64,000 nucleotides of DNA, from contig NZ_JAHQCX010000008.1 of assembly GCF_019042245.1 (NCBI RefSeq), positions 1 to 64,000 of the forward strand, given 5' to 3'. Source of the DNA: Diplocloster modestus (GTDB lineage Bacteria; Bacillota; Clostridia; Lachnospirales; Lachnospiraceae). Shown piece after piece: positions 33,932 to 42,805 of the stretch. The notes beneath the pieces were generated by a model. It was not told the origin of the DNA and did not search any database. It saw only the letters and a program-made list of their open reading frames with translations. Positions within the stretch are counted from its first letter, which is position 1. The number at the start of each line of letters is the position of its first letter. A program made the translations under genes and the position numbers.

Positions 33932-36667
33932 TTATTTTACGCAATGTCTTGTATGTTGCATGGAAAGTAATGATTCCTTAATAAGATCATATACTTCTTC
34001 ATGACCAATTGCTTGAAGCACTTTTTTATCAAATGCCTGTCTATCTTTATCCTCCAATTCAACCTGAAGTTCCATAACATTACGATTCTTAATTTTTGAA
34101 AATAATACAATTATCTCAGCAGCATCTTCTTTTGAAATCAAATTAGGATTAATCATACTTATTTTTTGAAATCCCGTTTTACTTATATCTAGAACACCTT
34201 GCCCTCTACCGAATCCATTTGCTTCGATTGCAAACATTCCATATATCGAATTTAGCAAAGCAAAAACAAGTTCCTTATCTCCTACAGATTCTTTATACTT
34301 CATAGCTATCAATCTTTGATCAACAATTACGCTTTCTTCTAATTCCGCAATAAAAAGTCTTCTGTCTGGATTCTCTGAAGTAACTAAATCTGCTCTATTA
34401 GATGATGGCATTTGATACCATGGCGAATAATTAATACTCTTTGGAATCGGATCATAATTCTCATCTGAAAATTTACGAATCCATTTTAATGTTCCTTCTT
34501 CTCCGTCTTCCTTTAGCTGTTCAATTGACTTATCACAGCAAAACGCCATCATATTTGCAGAGGCAGTAAACTTTTTAACATTTCTTGACGATTTTAACAT
34601 AGGATACAAAAATTTGTCCGCTATTGATGTTTCTCCCTTTATGTAGAAAACATCATTTTGACCTGTTCGTTCCCCTCTAATCATGTTCAATTCATTTGTA
34701 ATTGGTTCAATAAATCCCTTTATTTTTTCAATCCACGAAATATTGTGAAATAATGCATTCAATGAAATTCCATATTGTGTAATATTATCAATATCACTAA
34801 TTGAATACTCTTTCATTAATGCCACTGATTCATCAATGATTTCATGAAGAACAACACTATTTATTAATATTTCTTTATCTTTATCCTCAATTGAATGTAT
34901 ATCTTTATTAGTCAGCCAGAAACTGATCTTCTTTGTTTTATCTGGTACACTGATTACCTTTTTCTTTAAAATAAGCAATGTTCCAATAACGTCGGCATTA
35001 TTAAACCATCTCTTACAATTGCTTATAACCACTGACTCAATAAGATAATAATATTGCAATGCATCAAAAAACTTCTTTCCAATGTCCGTTCCTAACCAAG
35101 AGTTCGAAATAATAATTCCGAGTTTTCCGTCCTTTTCTAATAACTCATATAACTTAAATGGCAAGTAATTATACAGATCTGTTTTACCAAGTGTAAATTC
35201 AATTCCAGTATTATTTATTATTTTTTCTCTGTACTGGGCAATATATGCCTGTTCATCAGCCGCCACCTTGTTGTACTCAACAAAAGGAAGGTTTGATACA
35301 ATAGCTCCAAACTTTGGAATGCTTTTTTCTATTCCACTACCATCTGTTGGATTTTTTACTTCAATCTTATTTCCGGTCTGTACATCAAATACATCTGTTT
35401 GAAACATATTAATCGGTATATTTAATGCATGAATATCTGTAACTGCAATATTTGCAATCTGTAATGGATATGCATATTTATCTGACATCCACGTAGTCAT
35501 AAAAGCTTTTTCTGCACTATTTATTCGTTTTGATTTATTATTGATAATTGCCTTTGCAATTGTACCTGTACCAGCACATAAATCAGCGCAATCCTTATTC
35601 CAGTCTTGAACTGTAATCTGACATAATATATCTGCCAAACAATATGGCGTCGCATATTGTCCACGAATTTCTCTCTTCGCAGTATTCACCGTCTTTTCTA
35701 GGATATCTTGCAAATCTTCTTGCTCTATTTTTTCAATATTATTCTCAATCAAGAATTGATTATAATCAACAATATCAATCCACGTATCTTCCGGTATCAC
35801 CTCATTAAATTCTAATGGTTTAAATACACTATAAAAATCTCCTTGTTCAACTATATGTTCGATAATGATATTCCCTTCATTAGGAGATGTGGTGTAATCA
35901 ATATCTTTTATCATATATGCGCAATTGTGGTACCTTTTAATTGTATTTGCAAACATAATTCGATTCGTCCAATTTAATAACACTGACTTTGCATATGCAG
36001 AATACATATCCTTTTCATCTTTATCATACTCTTCATGAAATGCATTCCACCATACTTTCAATCTGCTTTCCATTGGCATATTCTTACTAGACTCAATCGT
36101 AATATTTTCAGCCACCAACTCTTTATTTCGTTGAATTAATTCTGTCATTAAACCCTCTGATATTGTATTTATAATAGATGATGTTGCAATTTTTCCATTG
36201 ACCAGATAATCATTCACAGTCATTACAATTTCTTTTATTATGGGAAGCCACTCTGCTTTATATGTCATTACATCTTCTCTTGATGTAATGTGACTAGTTC
36301 CAGACCACACTTTAGCCTCTTCAAAATCCCCATTCTCATTTTCCACGTATAATTTTCCGTACGTAAAATTCCATATTACAAAGCTATTAAGACCTAATGC
36401 CTTAGCTTTTCTTGTTGCATCAGCAATCAGTGCTTCATCTGTGATTAAGACATCTGGCATCTTCAATTCCCATCCTTGAAGAATTTTTGTCTGTGCCTCA
36501 TCTTCATATAAAAGTACATCTGGGAACATACTTGTCTTATTTACAGACAAAGTACTTTCACCACCTGCACTCTTAATTTTTAGATTAAGTCCACTAAGCA
36601 TTACTTTGATTTCTGATATTATCACAATAGCCCAGCTTCTCTCATTACGTCTTACAATAATCCCCAT
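33932..36667 (-). CDS. Type IIG-like restriction-modification protein (nuclease plus N6-adenine methylase)
   Basis: A 911-residue protein. Near residues 48-72 a PD-ExK-type nuclease motif is visible (FPDVLLYEDE then QGWELKMPDV). The middle holds an N6-adenine methylase with motif I ADLCAGTGTIAKAI and a variant motif IV SNLPFVEY (usual N-P-P-F/Y). The C-terminal ~300 residues, including FGRGQGVLDISKTGFQKI, look like a target-recognition region. This order is that of single-chain type IIG enzymes, which cut unmodified DNA. It lies between a separate methyltransferase and the Thoeris pair, all on one strand, in AT-rich DNA. Confidence 0.82.
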   Translation of the reverse strand: MGIIVRRNERSWAIVIISEIKVMLSGLNLKIKSAGGESTLSVNKTSMFPDVLLYEDEAQTKILQGWELKMPDVLITDEALIADATRKAKALGLNSFVIWNFTYGKLYVENENGDFEEAKVWSGTSHITSREDVMTYKAEWLPIIKEIVMTVNDYLVNGKIATSSIINTISEGLMTELIQRNKELVAENITIESSKNMPMESRLKVWWNAFHEEYDKDEKDMYSAYAKSVLLNWTNRIMFANTIKRYHNCAYMIKDIDYTTSPNEGNIIIEHIVEQGDFYSVFKPLEFNEVIPEDTWIDIVDYNQFLIENNIEKIEQEDLQDILEKTVNTAKREIRGQYATPYCLADILCQITVQDWNKDCADLCAGTGTIAKAIINNKSKRINSAEKAFMTTWMSDKYAYPLQIANIAVTDIHALNIPINMFQTDVFDVQTGNKIEVKNPTDGSGIEKSIPKFGAIVSNLPFVEYNKVAADEQAYIAQYREKIINNTGIEFTLGKTDLYNYLPFKLYELLEKDGKLGIIISNSWLGTDIGKKFFDALQYYYLIESVVISNCKRWFNNADVIGTLLILKKKVISVPDKTKKISFWLTNKDIHSIEDKDKEILINSVVLHEIIDESVALMKEYSISDIDNITQYGISLNALFHNISWIEKIKGFIEPITNELNMIRGERTGQNDVFYIKGETSIADKFLYPMLKSSRNVKKFTASANMMAFCCDKSIEQLKEDGEEGTLKWIRKFSDENYDPIPKSINYSPWYQMPSSNRADLVTSENPDRRLFIAELEESVIVDQRLIAMKYKESVGDKELVFALLNSIYGMFAIEANGFGRGQGVLDISKTGFQKISMINPNLISKEDAAEIIVLFSKIKNRNVMELQVELEDKDRQAFDKKVLQAIGHEEVYDLIKESLLSMQHTRHCVK

Positions 36668-36677
36668 AGTGTCACCT

Positions 36678-37538
36678 CTACCTTTCCTTAAATTCAGAAA
36701 TTAAGTTTTGCTCCTTAATATATTTACGAGTTTTTTTGTCTAATCCCTCCCAAGCAAGAAACAATCTTCTCTTTGCCACATCAATATAATCTATTTCTTC
36801 TCGTTTAAACAAAGCTACATTTTCATTTTTTTCTATCCCAATAAAATTACGTCCTTCCATCAATGCAGCTACTAAAAATGATCCACTTCCAAATGTATTA
36901 TCCAATACTATATCTCCAGGATTTGTGTATGTTCTTACCATATATCTTCCTAGTTCGATTGGCTTTTGTGTTGGATGTAAAACAGCCCCCTCTGATTCTG
37001 CTGTTTTAACATAAATGATATCTGTTGGATATCGTTCGCCATCACTTGCAACATGAACTGGCTCAAAATCTCCATAATTTCCACATAATTGATTTTTTCT
37101 AATACCTTTATCATATGGTTCGCCCTGTGTCATTTGAGGGTGATAGGTAGGCTGTTTCTTATAGAAAACACATACATCTTCATGCTTTCTTAGCGGCTGC
37201 TTTTTAGCATTCAAGAAATTAGTTGGTTTTGATTTTTCCCAAACCCACTTATATTTATATATATTAGGCTGGCTCAAAATCAATTTTGCTGTAAAAACTC
37301 CATTTGAGGTTAAAACAATTGCACCATTTGGTTTTATAATACGATTATATTGTTTCCACAATTCATCCATAGGTATATAGCAATCCCATTGATTTTGCGT
37401 CATACCGTAAGGCAAATCACATAGTATCATGTCAACACTTCCATCTGGTATTTGTTGCATATATTCTAAGCAATCACCTTCAAATAAGCGATTTATTACA
37501 TTGCTCATATCTATTGTTTCATCGTTAATCTTTTTCAT
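36678..37538 (-). CDS. Site-specific DNA methyltransferase (beta class)
   Basis: A 286-residue DNA methyltransferase. Catalytic motif IV DLPYGMTQNQWD comes first (residues 41-52), and the SAM-binding FGSGSFLVAALMEGRNFIGIE comes last, the order of beta-class N6-adenine or N4-cytosine enzymes. HPTQKPIELGRYMVR is the usual motif X stretch. It opens the defence operon, ten bases before the type IIG-like gene, and probably adds a second protective methyl mark on the same site. AAGGAG precedes the ATG. Confidence 0.9.
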   Translation of the reverse strand: MKKINDETIDMSNVINRLFEGDCLEYMQQIPDGSVDMILCDLPYGMTQNQWDCYIPMDELWKQYNRIIKPNGAIVLTSNGVFTAKLILSQPNIYKYKWVWEKSKPTNFLNAKKQPLRKHEDVCVFYKKQPTYHPQMTQGEPYDKGIRKNQLCGNYGDFEPVHVASDGERYPTDIIYVKTAESEGAVLHPTQKPIELGRYMVRTYTNPGDIVLDNTFGSGSFLVAALMEGRNFIGIEKNENVALFKREEIDYIDVAKRRLFLAWEGLDKKTRKYIKEQNLISEFKER

Positions 37539-37572
37539 TTCAAATCTCCTTAGTTGTATAATCTACTAATAT

Positions 37573-37601
37573 ATAATAGCATCTATTTTTATCGAACACA
37601 A
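37573..37601 (-). promoter_or_regulatory. Promoter of the defence operon
   Basis: On the minus strand TTGTGT (37596-37601) and TATTAT (37573-37578) are 17 bases apart, 35 bases before the methyltransferase ATG. The remaining 37602-37759 sequence is AT-rich and shows no gene. Confidence 0.6.
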
Positions 37602-37759
37602 GTTCTGTTTTCTATAAAAGTGTACAAAATAGCAATTTAAATTTTATCACATTTTCATCTCTTAATCTACTTGTAAATCCAACAATTAATCGAAAGATAT
37701 ACTCATATTTATCAACATAGAGGAGATTATAAAATACTTCTTATAAACTCCTCTAGTTG

Positions 37760-38821
37760 CTACCTCATTTGTTTATTGTCTTTTTTATAACAGCCAATTG
37801 CTTTTTTAATATTCAAAATATACTTATCCATCTGTTCCAAAGTTCCAACCCTATTCTCCGCCTTTATCTCTTCCTGAACACTTTCCACACTGTACTGCTC
37901 CTTTGTTACCAAATTCCGATATGCCACCAGCCTATACTCATACCCTTCATTCCGATAATCCGAGAACACCGGTGCCACTTCTCCCTTACTTGTCTGCCAA
38001 CGCATCAGTCTTGGGAACCAACAGATTCCATCTACAATCAGTTCCTTAAAAGATTTCAGCACTTCTCCAATTGCATTTAACAATCCCCGAAAGCTATTTA
38101 CAGCTTGAATATTTTTTCAAATCCGCTAGGCTTTTCTTAAATTGCTCAAGCTTCAACAATTCTTCTTTTACTCATTCAAGTTTGACTTCATCGAGCAAGT
38201 CTGATAGCCTAAACTTTCTATCTCCATTTCCCTGCTCCGAATATCATCTTTGATCTCATTCAGCCTTTTATCCTGTGTTCGACTCACTTCCTTATATGCC
38301 AGTTTCTTTGCAAATAAGTCCAGGTCTGAATCTTTTACCTGTTCTTTCAACTCTTCTAAATGTTCTGCTTCTTTCGTAACCTTGTATTCTACAACAGATA
38401 GATCATGATTTCTGCCTAATGATTTCTCTGCCAGTTCCTCTATCACATTGAATCTGAAACACATTCCTGCTTCCTCACGCAACCTATCTTGTAGAATCAC
38501 TGATAATGTTTCAGGTGTAAATACATTTCTTTTAGATACCTTCTTTGCCAATCCACGCTTTGCGCCTTCCCATACTGGAACTCCCACTACATGCATATGC
38601 GGACTGGCTTCATCAAAATGAATTACTGCATTTGCGACTTTGAAGTCCGGAAGATACTCCTGCAACTTATTTAGAAGATAAGAAAAAACGTAGTGCATCT
38701 TTTCCTTTTTATCTGTATGCTTTTCCCAAAACTTTTTATCTCCACATTGAAAGATTATTTCAACTGCCATATCCTGATCACCCACTTTGATATTAAGGAG
38801 CTTGTAGATGCGATTAATCAA
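37760..38821 (-). pseudogene. Decayed MobV-type relaxase (plasmid recombination enzyme)
   Basis: Two broken pieces on the minus strand. The upstream piece (38168-38821, TTG start) has the relaxase histidine motif HFDEASPHMHVVGVP and a coiled-coil region. An in-frame TGA is followed by further coiled-coil codons (VKEELLKLEQFKKSLADL) up to a second stop near 38.1 kb. The downstream piece (37760-38083, another frame) carries DGICWFPRLMRWQTSKGEV and VESVQEEIKAENRVGTLEQ, which looks like the relaxase C-terminal part. The N-terminal catalytic Tyr region is also missing. This is the remnant of a mobilizable element. Confidence 0.75.
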
Positions 38822-39246
38822 ATATAGCTACGGGAACCTCCACTGGAGCTTCCATACGCATGCTATGGCAAACAGAAAAGGACATTCCCCAGTATTTTTA
38901 CTGAAAAATGTCCTATACATATCATTGATATATTTGTTGCATACTTGTTGCATATGTGTTGCATTCCATTGAAATTCCAGCACATCTGATGGCTTTCCAC
39001 AACCTCTGTAACCCTTGTAAAATGGGCTTTTCTTGATATTCTCACAAGAGAAATATTATCTCTTTGAGAACTGAAATTAACTTACATGAACTGTGTAGCA
39101 CTTAAACTGAGTGTTTGATATTGCAGATCGACGATTTTATGTCTGTTGAAATAATAGGTTTGGAACACTGGGAGGATACCAGGCCCTTTCCCAGCTTAGG
39201 TGAAAACGAGGCTGTTCAGCAGTTAGGTCCCGTTAAGATACAGACT
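38822..39246. other. Non-coding right part of the island with short direct repeats
   Basis: No gene is supported. TTGTTGCATAC, TTGTTGCATAT and GTGTTGCATTC are three 11-base direct repeats at 38934-38966; the first also occurs near 32010. GAAAAGCCCA on the minus strand near 39030 matches the left edge. These may be recombinase-binding repeats of the lost mobile element. Confidence 0.4.
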
Positions 39247-39343
39247 GGGGCTGTCAGGAAATAAATAGGTCATACCAGATATGGAACATGTTACAGGTTT
39301 CACATTAATATCTGGTAAGCAAATTCTATTTCCCGACAGCCCC
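39247..39343. mobile_element. 97-bp MITE-like inverted-repeat element
   Basis: GGGGCTGTCAGGAAATA at the left end pairs with TATTTCCCGACAGCCCC at the right end (one mismatch), with an internal ACCAGATAT / ATATCTGGT pair. Ends beginning GGGGCTGT resemble those of several insertion-sequence families, so this may be a non-autonomous IS derivative. It could also be a plain terminator-like hairpin. The following 39344-39501 stretch shows nothing recognisable. Confidence 0.55.
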
Positions 39344-39501
39344 AAAAAGCTTCAACTTTTACATAATCGGCATCCATAATTATGTTATGAATAATTCTAT
39401 GTTATATGAATCCCCCTCTCCACGATGCAGCTAACTACATACTTCATAAGTCAGGCAACTCCCAAACAAGCCAGAACTACAAAAAAGCCAATAGTAAAGC
39501 A

Positions 39502-39784
39502 GGGAAGAGGGGGAAAGAGCGTACCCGGGCGGCGCCAGACGGCAAATCTCGTGGGGCCAAATCACTTGAGGCCGGGCCTTAGAACGGCTTACGCAGAAGG
39601 CAGGAGAACCTCGCAGGGCCTGGAACACTGTCCGAGCCGCCCTTTGGCGAGTTTGTTCCAGGCCCTGCTAATAAGAGGTTCTCCTGCCTTCGGAGTTAGC
39701 CGTTCTTAGGGCCGGCCGAAGTGATTTGGCCCCACGAGATTCGCCGCCTGGCGCCGCCCGGGTACGCTCTTTCCCCCTCTTCCC
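39502..39784. repeat. Large self-complementary element, copy B
   Basis: A 283-bp foldback. The outermost 35 bases of each arm (39502-39536 and 39750-39784) are perfectly complementary, and the stem continues with two mismatches into a 181-bp core (39553-39733). That core is nearly the reverse complement of the copy A core (31646-31826). The outer arms differ in sequence from copy A. It marks the right edge of the accessory island, about 50 bases from the stop of the LacI gene. Confidence 0.92.
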
Positions 39785-39833
39785 GGCCCTTAATCCCCCC
39801 CAGTTCGCCATAACCATCGGAAGCACCCGCTCT

Positions 39834-40868
39834 TTACCACCCGAACATATCCCATTCGCTGCCCGCGAATTGATCCGTAGACCTGCGGATAACCAGATTG
39901 CATTTGAGCTCCACTTTGTTGCCGGCGCTGCCTTCCCTGGCTCCCATCAGAAGCTTAACAGAGGTTCTGCCCATCTGGTACGTAGGCACATTGATGGTAG
40001 TTACGGAAGGGGCTACCATTGACGCGATACTTAGATTATCGATACCGGTGACAGCGATATCCTCAGGCACTTTTTTCCCCACGGAGAGGATCGCTTTAAT
40101 GGCGCCGATGGCCATCTGATCGTTGGCTGCCGCTACTGCTGTATAATCGGAACGGCGGTCCATGATTCGTTTCATTGCCATGTAGCCGCTGCTGGGAGAA
40201 AAATTCCCCTCCTGGACAAGCTCTTTGTCATAGGGGATTCCCGCCTCTTTCAGCGCTTTTCGGTAGCCATCCAGCCTTAGAAGGGCCAGCGGATTATCCA
40301 GTTTACCGGCGATATGGACGATGCTTCTGTGTCCGGTCTCGATCAGGTGTCTGGTAGCCGTATACTGGTTGTCCAGATGGTCTACGTAGACACAGCCGAT
40401 CTCCTCGTCCTGAACTTTACGCTCCATTAACACGATCGGAATCCTTTTAGGGATGAAGGTCTCCTTCAACTCGTCGTAGTAATCCCTCTCCTGTTCCGCC
40501 GTACAGACAGTATCGATAATAACTCCGCACAGGGACTGGCTTTGGATCATATTAATAAATTGCTTTTCTTTTTCGAAGTCATAACCTGAATTTCCGAAGA
40601 TCAGTGTATATCCCTCTTCTGTAACAGTGTCCACGATTCCACTCAGCAAATTTGAGAAAAAGACACTTGTAATATTGGGAAGAGCCACCGCTATTACTTT
40701 ATCCGGTTTTTTCTTTCTCTCCGGCAATTGATATCCAATCTCTGCTGCCGCCCGCATCACTCTTTCCCGGATTTCGTCACTTACATACTTATCACTGTCA
40801 CTTAACACGGCCGAAACGGTCGATAACGATACTTGGGCAGCCCTGGCTACATCGCGCATTCCCGGCAT
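39834..40868 (-). CDS. LacI family transcriptional regulator (paralog 1)
   Basis: A 344-residue repressor. The HTH is PGMRDVARAAQVSLSTVSAVLSDSDKYVSDEI and the effector domain has VIAVALPNITSVFFSNLLSG, DQMAIGAIKAILSVGKKVPEDIAVTGIDNL and a final AGSEWDMFGW. It is a close paralog of the LacI protein at 47949-48980, with the same first four residues and same last ten. It is the last gene of the minus-strand cupin-ABC-mutarotase run, 123 bases after the mutarotase gene, and has its own promoter. Confidence 0.92.
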   Translation of the reverse strand: MPGMRDVARAAQVSLSTVSAVLSDSDKYVSDEIRERVMRAAAEIGYQLPERKKKPDKVIAVALPNITSVFFSNLLSGIVDTVTEEGYTLIFGNSGYDFEKEKQFINMIQSQSLCGVIIDTVCTAEQERDYYDELKETFIPKRIPIVLMERKVQDEEIGCVYVDHLDNQYTATRHLIETGHRSIVHIAGKLDNPLALLRLDGYRKALKEAGIPYDKELVQEGNFSPSSGYMAMKRIMDRRSDYTAVAAANDQMAIGAIKAILSVGKKVPEDIAVTGIDNLSIASMVAPSVTTINVPTYQMGRTSVKLLMGAREGSAGNKVELKCNLVIRRSTDQFAGSEWDMFGW

Positions 40869-40900
40869 CTGCTACAACTCCTCACTCCTGCATTTTCTTA

Positions 40901-40930
40901 ATCCTAGCACGCCTGCCCCGGGCATGTCAA
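40901..40930 (-). promoter_or_regulatory. Promoter of LacI paralog 1
   Basis: On the minus strand TTGACA (40925-40930) and TAGGAT (40901-40906) are 18 bases apart. The spacer holds TGCCCCGGGCA, a short dyad unlike the AACGTT operators elsewhere. Confidence 0.55.
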
Positions 40931-40991
40931 ACCCATTCTTTTTTGGATAACTATCCGTATCAAAATCCTGATAATAGGTATACGAAATTCC

Positions 40992-41420
40992 CTAAATGAC
41001 CCCTTTTTGCAGCATAATGTTAGCGTAGCGGGCGGTCGTTTTGGTCTGTACGATGACATAGGCGCTGCGGGCGGTCTCATAGAATGGAAGGCGGTCTATG
41101 AAACCGAACCCATGAAAGGCCTGCTCCTCATCATATTTCCCGATCAGTTCCCGGTACTGCTGCCAGATCCGGGGCTCTGGTTCTTCCGGGAGGTGCTGCA
41201 TCAGCTTTACCGGTTCTTGTACATAAATGTCCAGCGGGAAGAAAGGAAGGATCGCTTCCAGCAGCTCCGGAATCTCCACGCCGTCGGCCCTGATATAGCG
41301 CTTGGCATTGGTAACGGCCGGGAAGTTGGCGTCTGCCAGAATCAGTATGTCGCTGTGTCCCATCTCCATCATATTTTTCATCAGCTTTGCCGGCAGGATC
41401 GGCGGTATTTTTTTCAACAT
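40992..41420 (-). CDS. RbsD/FucU family sugar mutarotase
   Basis: A 142-residue protein of the RbsD/FucU family. LPAKLMKNMMEMGHSDILILADANFPA contains the catalytic-histidine region, and the C-terminal FYETARSAYVIVQTKTTARYANIMLQKGVI is closer to FucU than RbsD. Members interconvert sugar anomers after import. The start at 41420 has AAAGGAGG eight bases upstream; the longer reading runs through a hairpin. It follows the binding-protein gene of an LsrB/RhaS-type importer. The sugar could be L-fucose-like, but no fucose isomerase is present. Confidence 0.9.
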   Translation of the reverse strand: MLKKIPPILPAKLMKNMMEMGHSDILILADANFPAVTNAKRYIRADGVEIPELLEAILPFFPLDIYVQEPVKLMQHLPEEPEPRIWQQYRELIGKYDEEQAFHGFGFIDRLPFYETARSAYVIVQTKTTARYANIMLQKGVI

Positions 41421-41443
41421 GTCGTTGTCCTCCTTTTTGTCTG

Positions 41444-41493
41444 TGACAAGAGGCCCCGAAGGGCTTATATACCTGCTTCGGGGCCTCTTGTCA
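41444..41493. other. 18-bp-arm intercistronic hairpin
   Basis: TGACAAGAGGCCCCGAAG (41444-41461) pairs perfectly with its complement at 41476-41493 around a 14-base loop. It lies between the binding-protein stop and the mutarotase ribosome binding site. There is no T-run, so it is more likely to protect the upstream mRNA or attenuate than to terminate. Confidence 0.75.
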
Positions 41494-41502
41494 GTCAATT
41501 GT

Positions 41503-42660
41503 TTAGTAATCAAACTGCTCTACATTGTCTTTGGTGATAACCAGGGGATCTCCCAAAAGCACTTCACCGCTGTTGATGGAGGATGCTCCCAATCTTGTTG
41601 TCGTCATCTGTGTGGAATCTGCGGTAATATCTCCTGTGGCCAGTTGGTATGCCGCCTGCACCGCCAGATATCCCAGATCCATCGTATTCCATAACACACC
41701 GAATTTCAGAGGGTTCTGATCGTTGAGTATATAGGACTTCAACGCGTTAGGGGTCGCCACACCGGTCAGTACGATCTTGTCAACCGGGGGTTTGTTGGTG
41801 GATGCCTCATACTGGGACCCCAGAGCCGGAGCCGTCATGGAAGTGATTCCGAATGCGCACTGGATCTTATCCGTGCCTTCTCCCATTCTGGAAATCAGCG
41901 TGCCCGCCTGTGTCTGGGTCTCTACTTCGTCCGCACCCGGATAATAGATATCGGAGTCGGGATTCTGCAGTTTCATCCAGTTGTAGTCCTCTGTCTTAAT
42001 CAGTTCCTGGATGTTGCTGTTCCATGCCTCTACGTTGGTATCGGTCTTTGTCTGTCCCATGATTGCGATATTTACCGGATTTTCGGGTCCATATCCTTTT
42101 TCTTTGAGTTCTGCGGCCGCATTCTCTACCAGTGCCTTTGCCACACCCTCATAAGAAGCCTGGTTGATGAAAAGGTCTCTGGCATCCGGCTCTGAATCGG
42201 AGTCAAATGTTACGATCTTGATTCCTTTTTCCTGCGCCTTCTTAAGCGTAGGGGAGATGGCGCTGGCGTCCACACAGCCCACCGCTACCGCATCGACCCC
42301 CTGGGCGATCCAGCCTTCCAGAAGGTCAACCTGTTTTTGGTTCGTGGCCTGATCCTGAGGCGGACCGTCATACAGAAGCTCTACGTCATAGCCCGCGTCC
42401 TTCAGCTCTTTGGCTGCGTCTTCCGCGCCCACCTGGCACGCATCCCAGTAGTTCTCCCCCTTCATCTTCGGGAGTACCGCTATCTTGATCTTTTTACCCT
42501 GGGTGTCTTTTTGATCCGCCGGAGCCGCCGACTGCGCTCCGTCTGAAGTTTGCGCCGGAGCCGGAGCGGATGTCTCCTTCTCTCCTGCTTTCGTGCATCC
42601 TGCCAGACTTCCTACCACTAAAATACCTGCTACAAATAACGCTGCGATTCTTTTTTTCAT
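41503..42660 (-). CDS. Sugar ABC transporter substrate-binding lipoprotein (LsrB/RhaS-like)
   Basis: A 385-residue lipoprotein. The signal peptide ends in LAGC (Cys 22), followed by a Ser/Ala/Pro-rich linker. The mature domain has KIAVLPKMKGENYWDACQVGAEDAAKEL, VDAVAVGCVDASAISPTLKKAQEKGIKIVTFDSDS and FGVLWNTMDLGYLAVQAAYQLATGD, close to autoinducer-2 (LsrB) and rhamnose (RhaS) binding proteins. It works with the two permeases and the ATPase upstream. The ligand is not readable from sequence alone. Two small hairpins lie in the 145-base gap before it. Confidence 0.9.
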   Translation of the reverse strand: MKKRIAALFVAGILVVGSLAGCTKAGEKETSAPAPAQTSDGAQSAAPADQKDTQGKKIKIAVLPKMKGENYWDACQVGAEDAAKELKDAGYDVELLYDGPPQDQATNQKQVDLLEGWIAQGVDAVAVGCVDASAISPTLKKAQEKGIKIVTFDSDSEPDARDLFINQASYEGVAKALVENAAAELKEKGYGPENPVNIAIMGQTKTDTNVEAWNSNIQELIKTEDYNWMKLQNPDSDIYYPGADEVETQTQAGTLISRMGEGTDKIQCAFGITSMTAPALGSQYEASTNKPPVDKIVLTGVATPNALKSYILNDQNPLKFGVLWNTMDLGYLAVQAAYQLATGDITADSTQMTTTRLGASSINSGEVLLGDPLVITKDNVEQFDY

Positions 42661-42805
42661 ACCTTCTTCTCCTTTCTTTCATATGCCTTTTTTCCCAAGG
42701 CATACAGGGATACCCGTAGGTATTTCATAAATGCTCCTATATATTTTCCTGTCTCTTTAGAACGAACAGGTAAATACCTTACACAATCAACACTGCCTTG
42801 ACAGA

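Noticed and set aside
32450..37538. BREX, DISARM or type I restriction locus
   Set aside because: No PglZ, helicase, HsdR or separate HsdS subunit is present; the gene set fits a type IIG-like enzyme plus type II Thoeris.
39425..39709. Open frames inside foldback copy B (both strands)
   Set aside because: Their content comes from the self-complementary repeat, so both strands give similar frames; no start signal.
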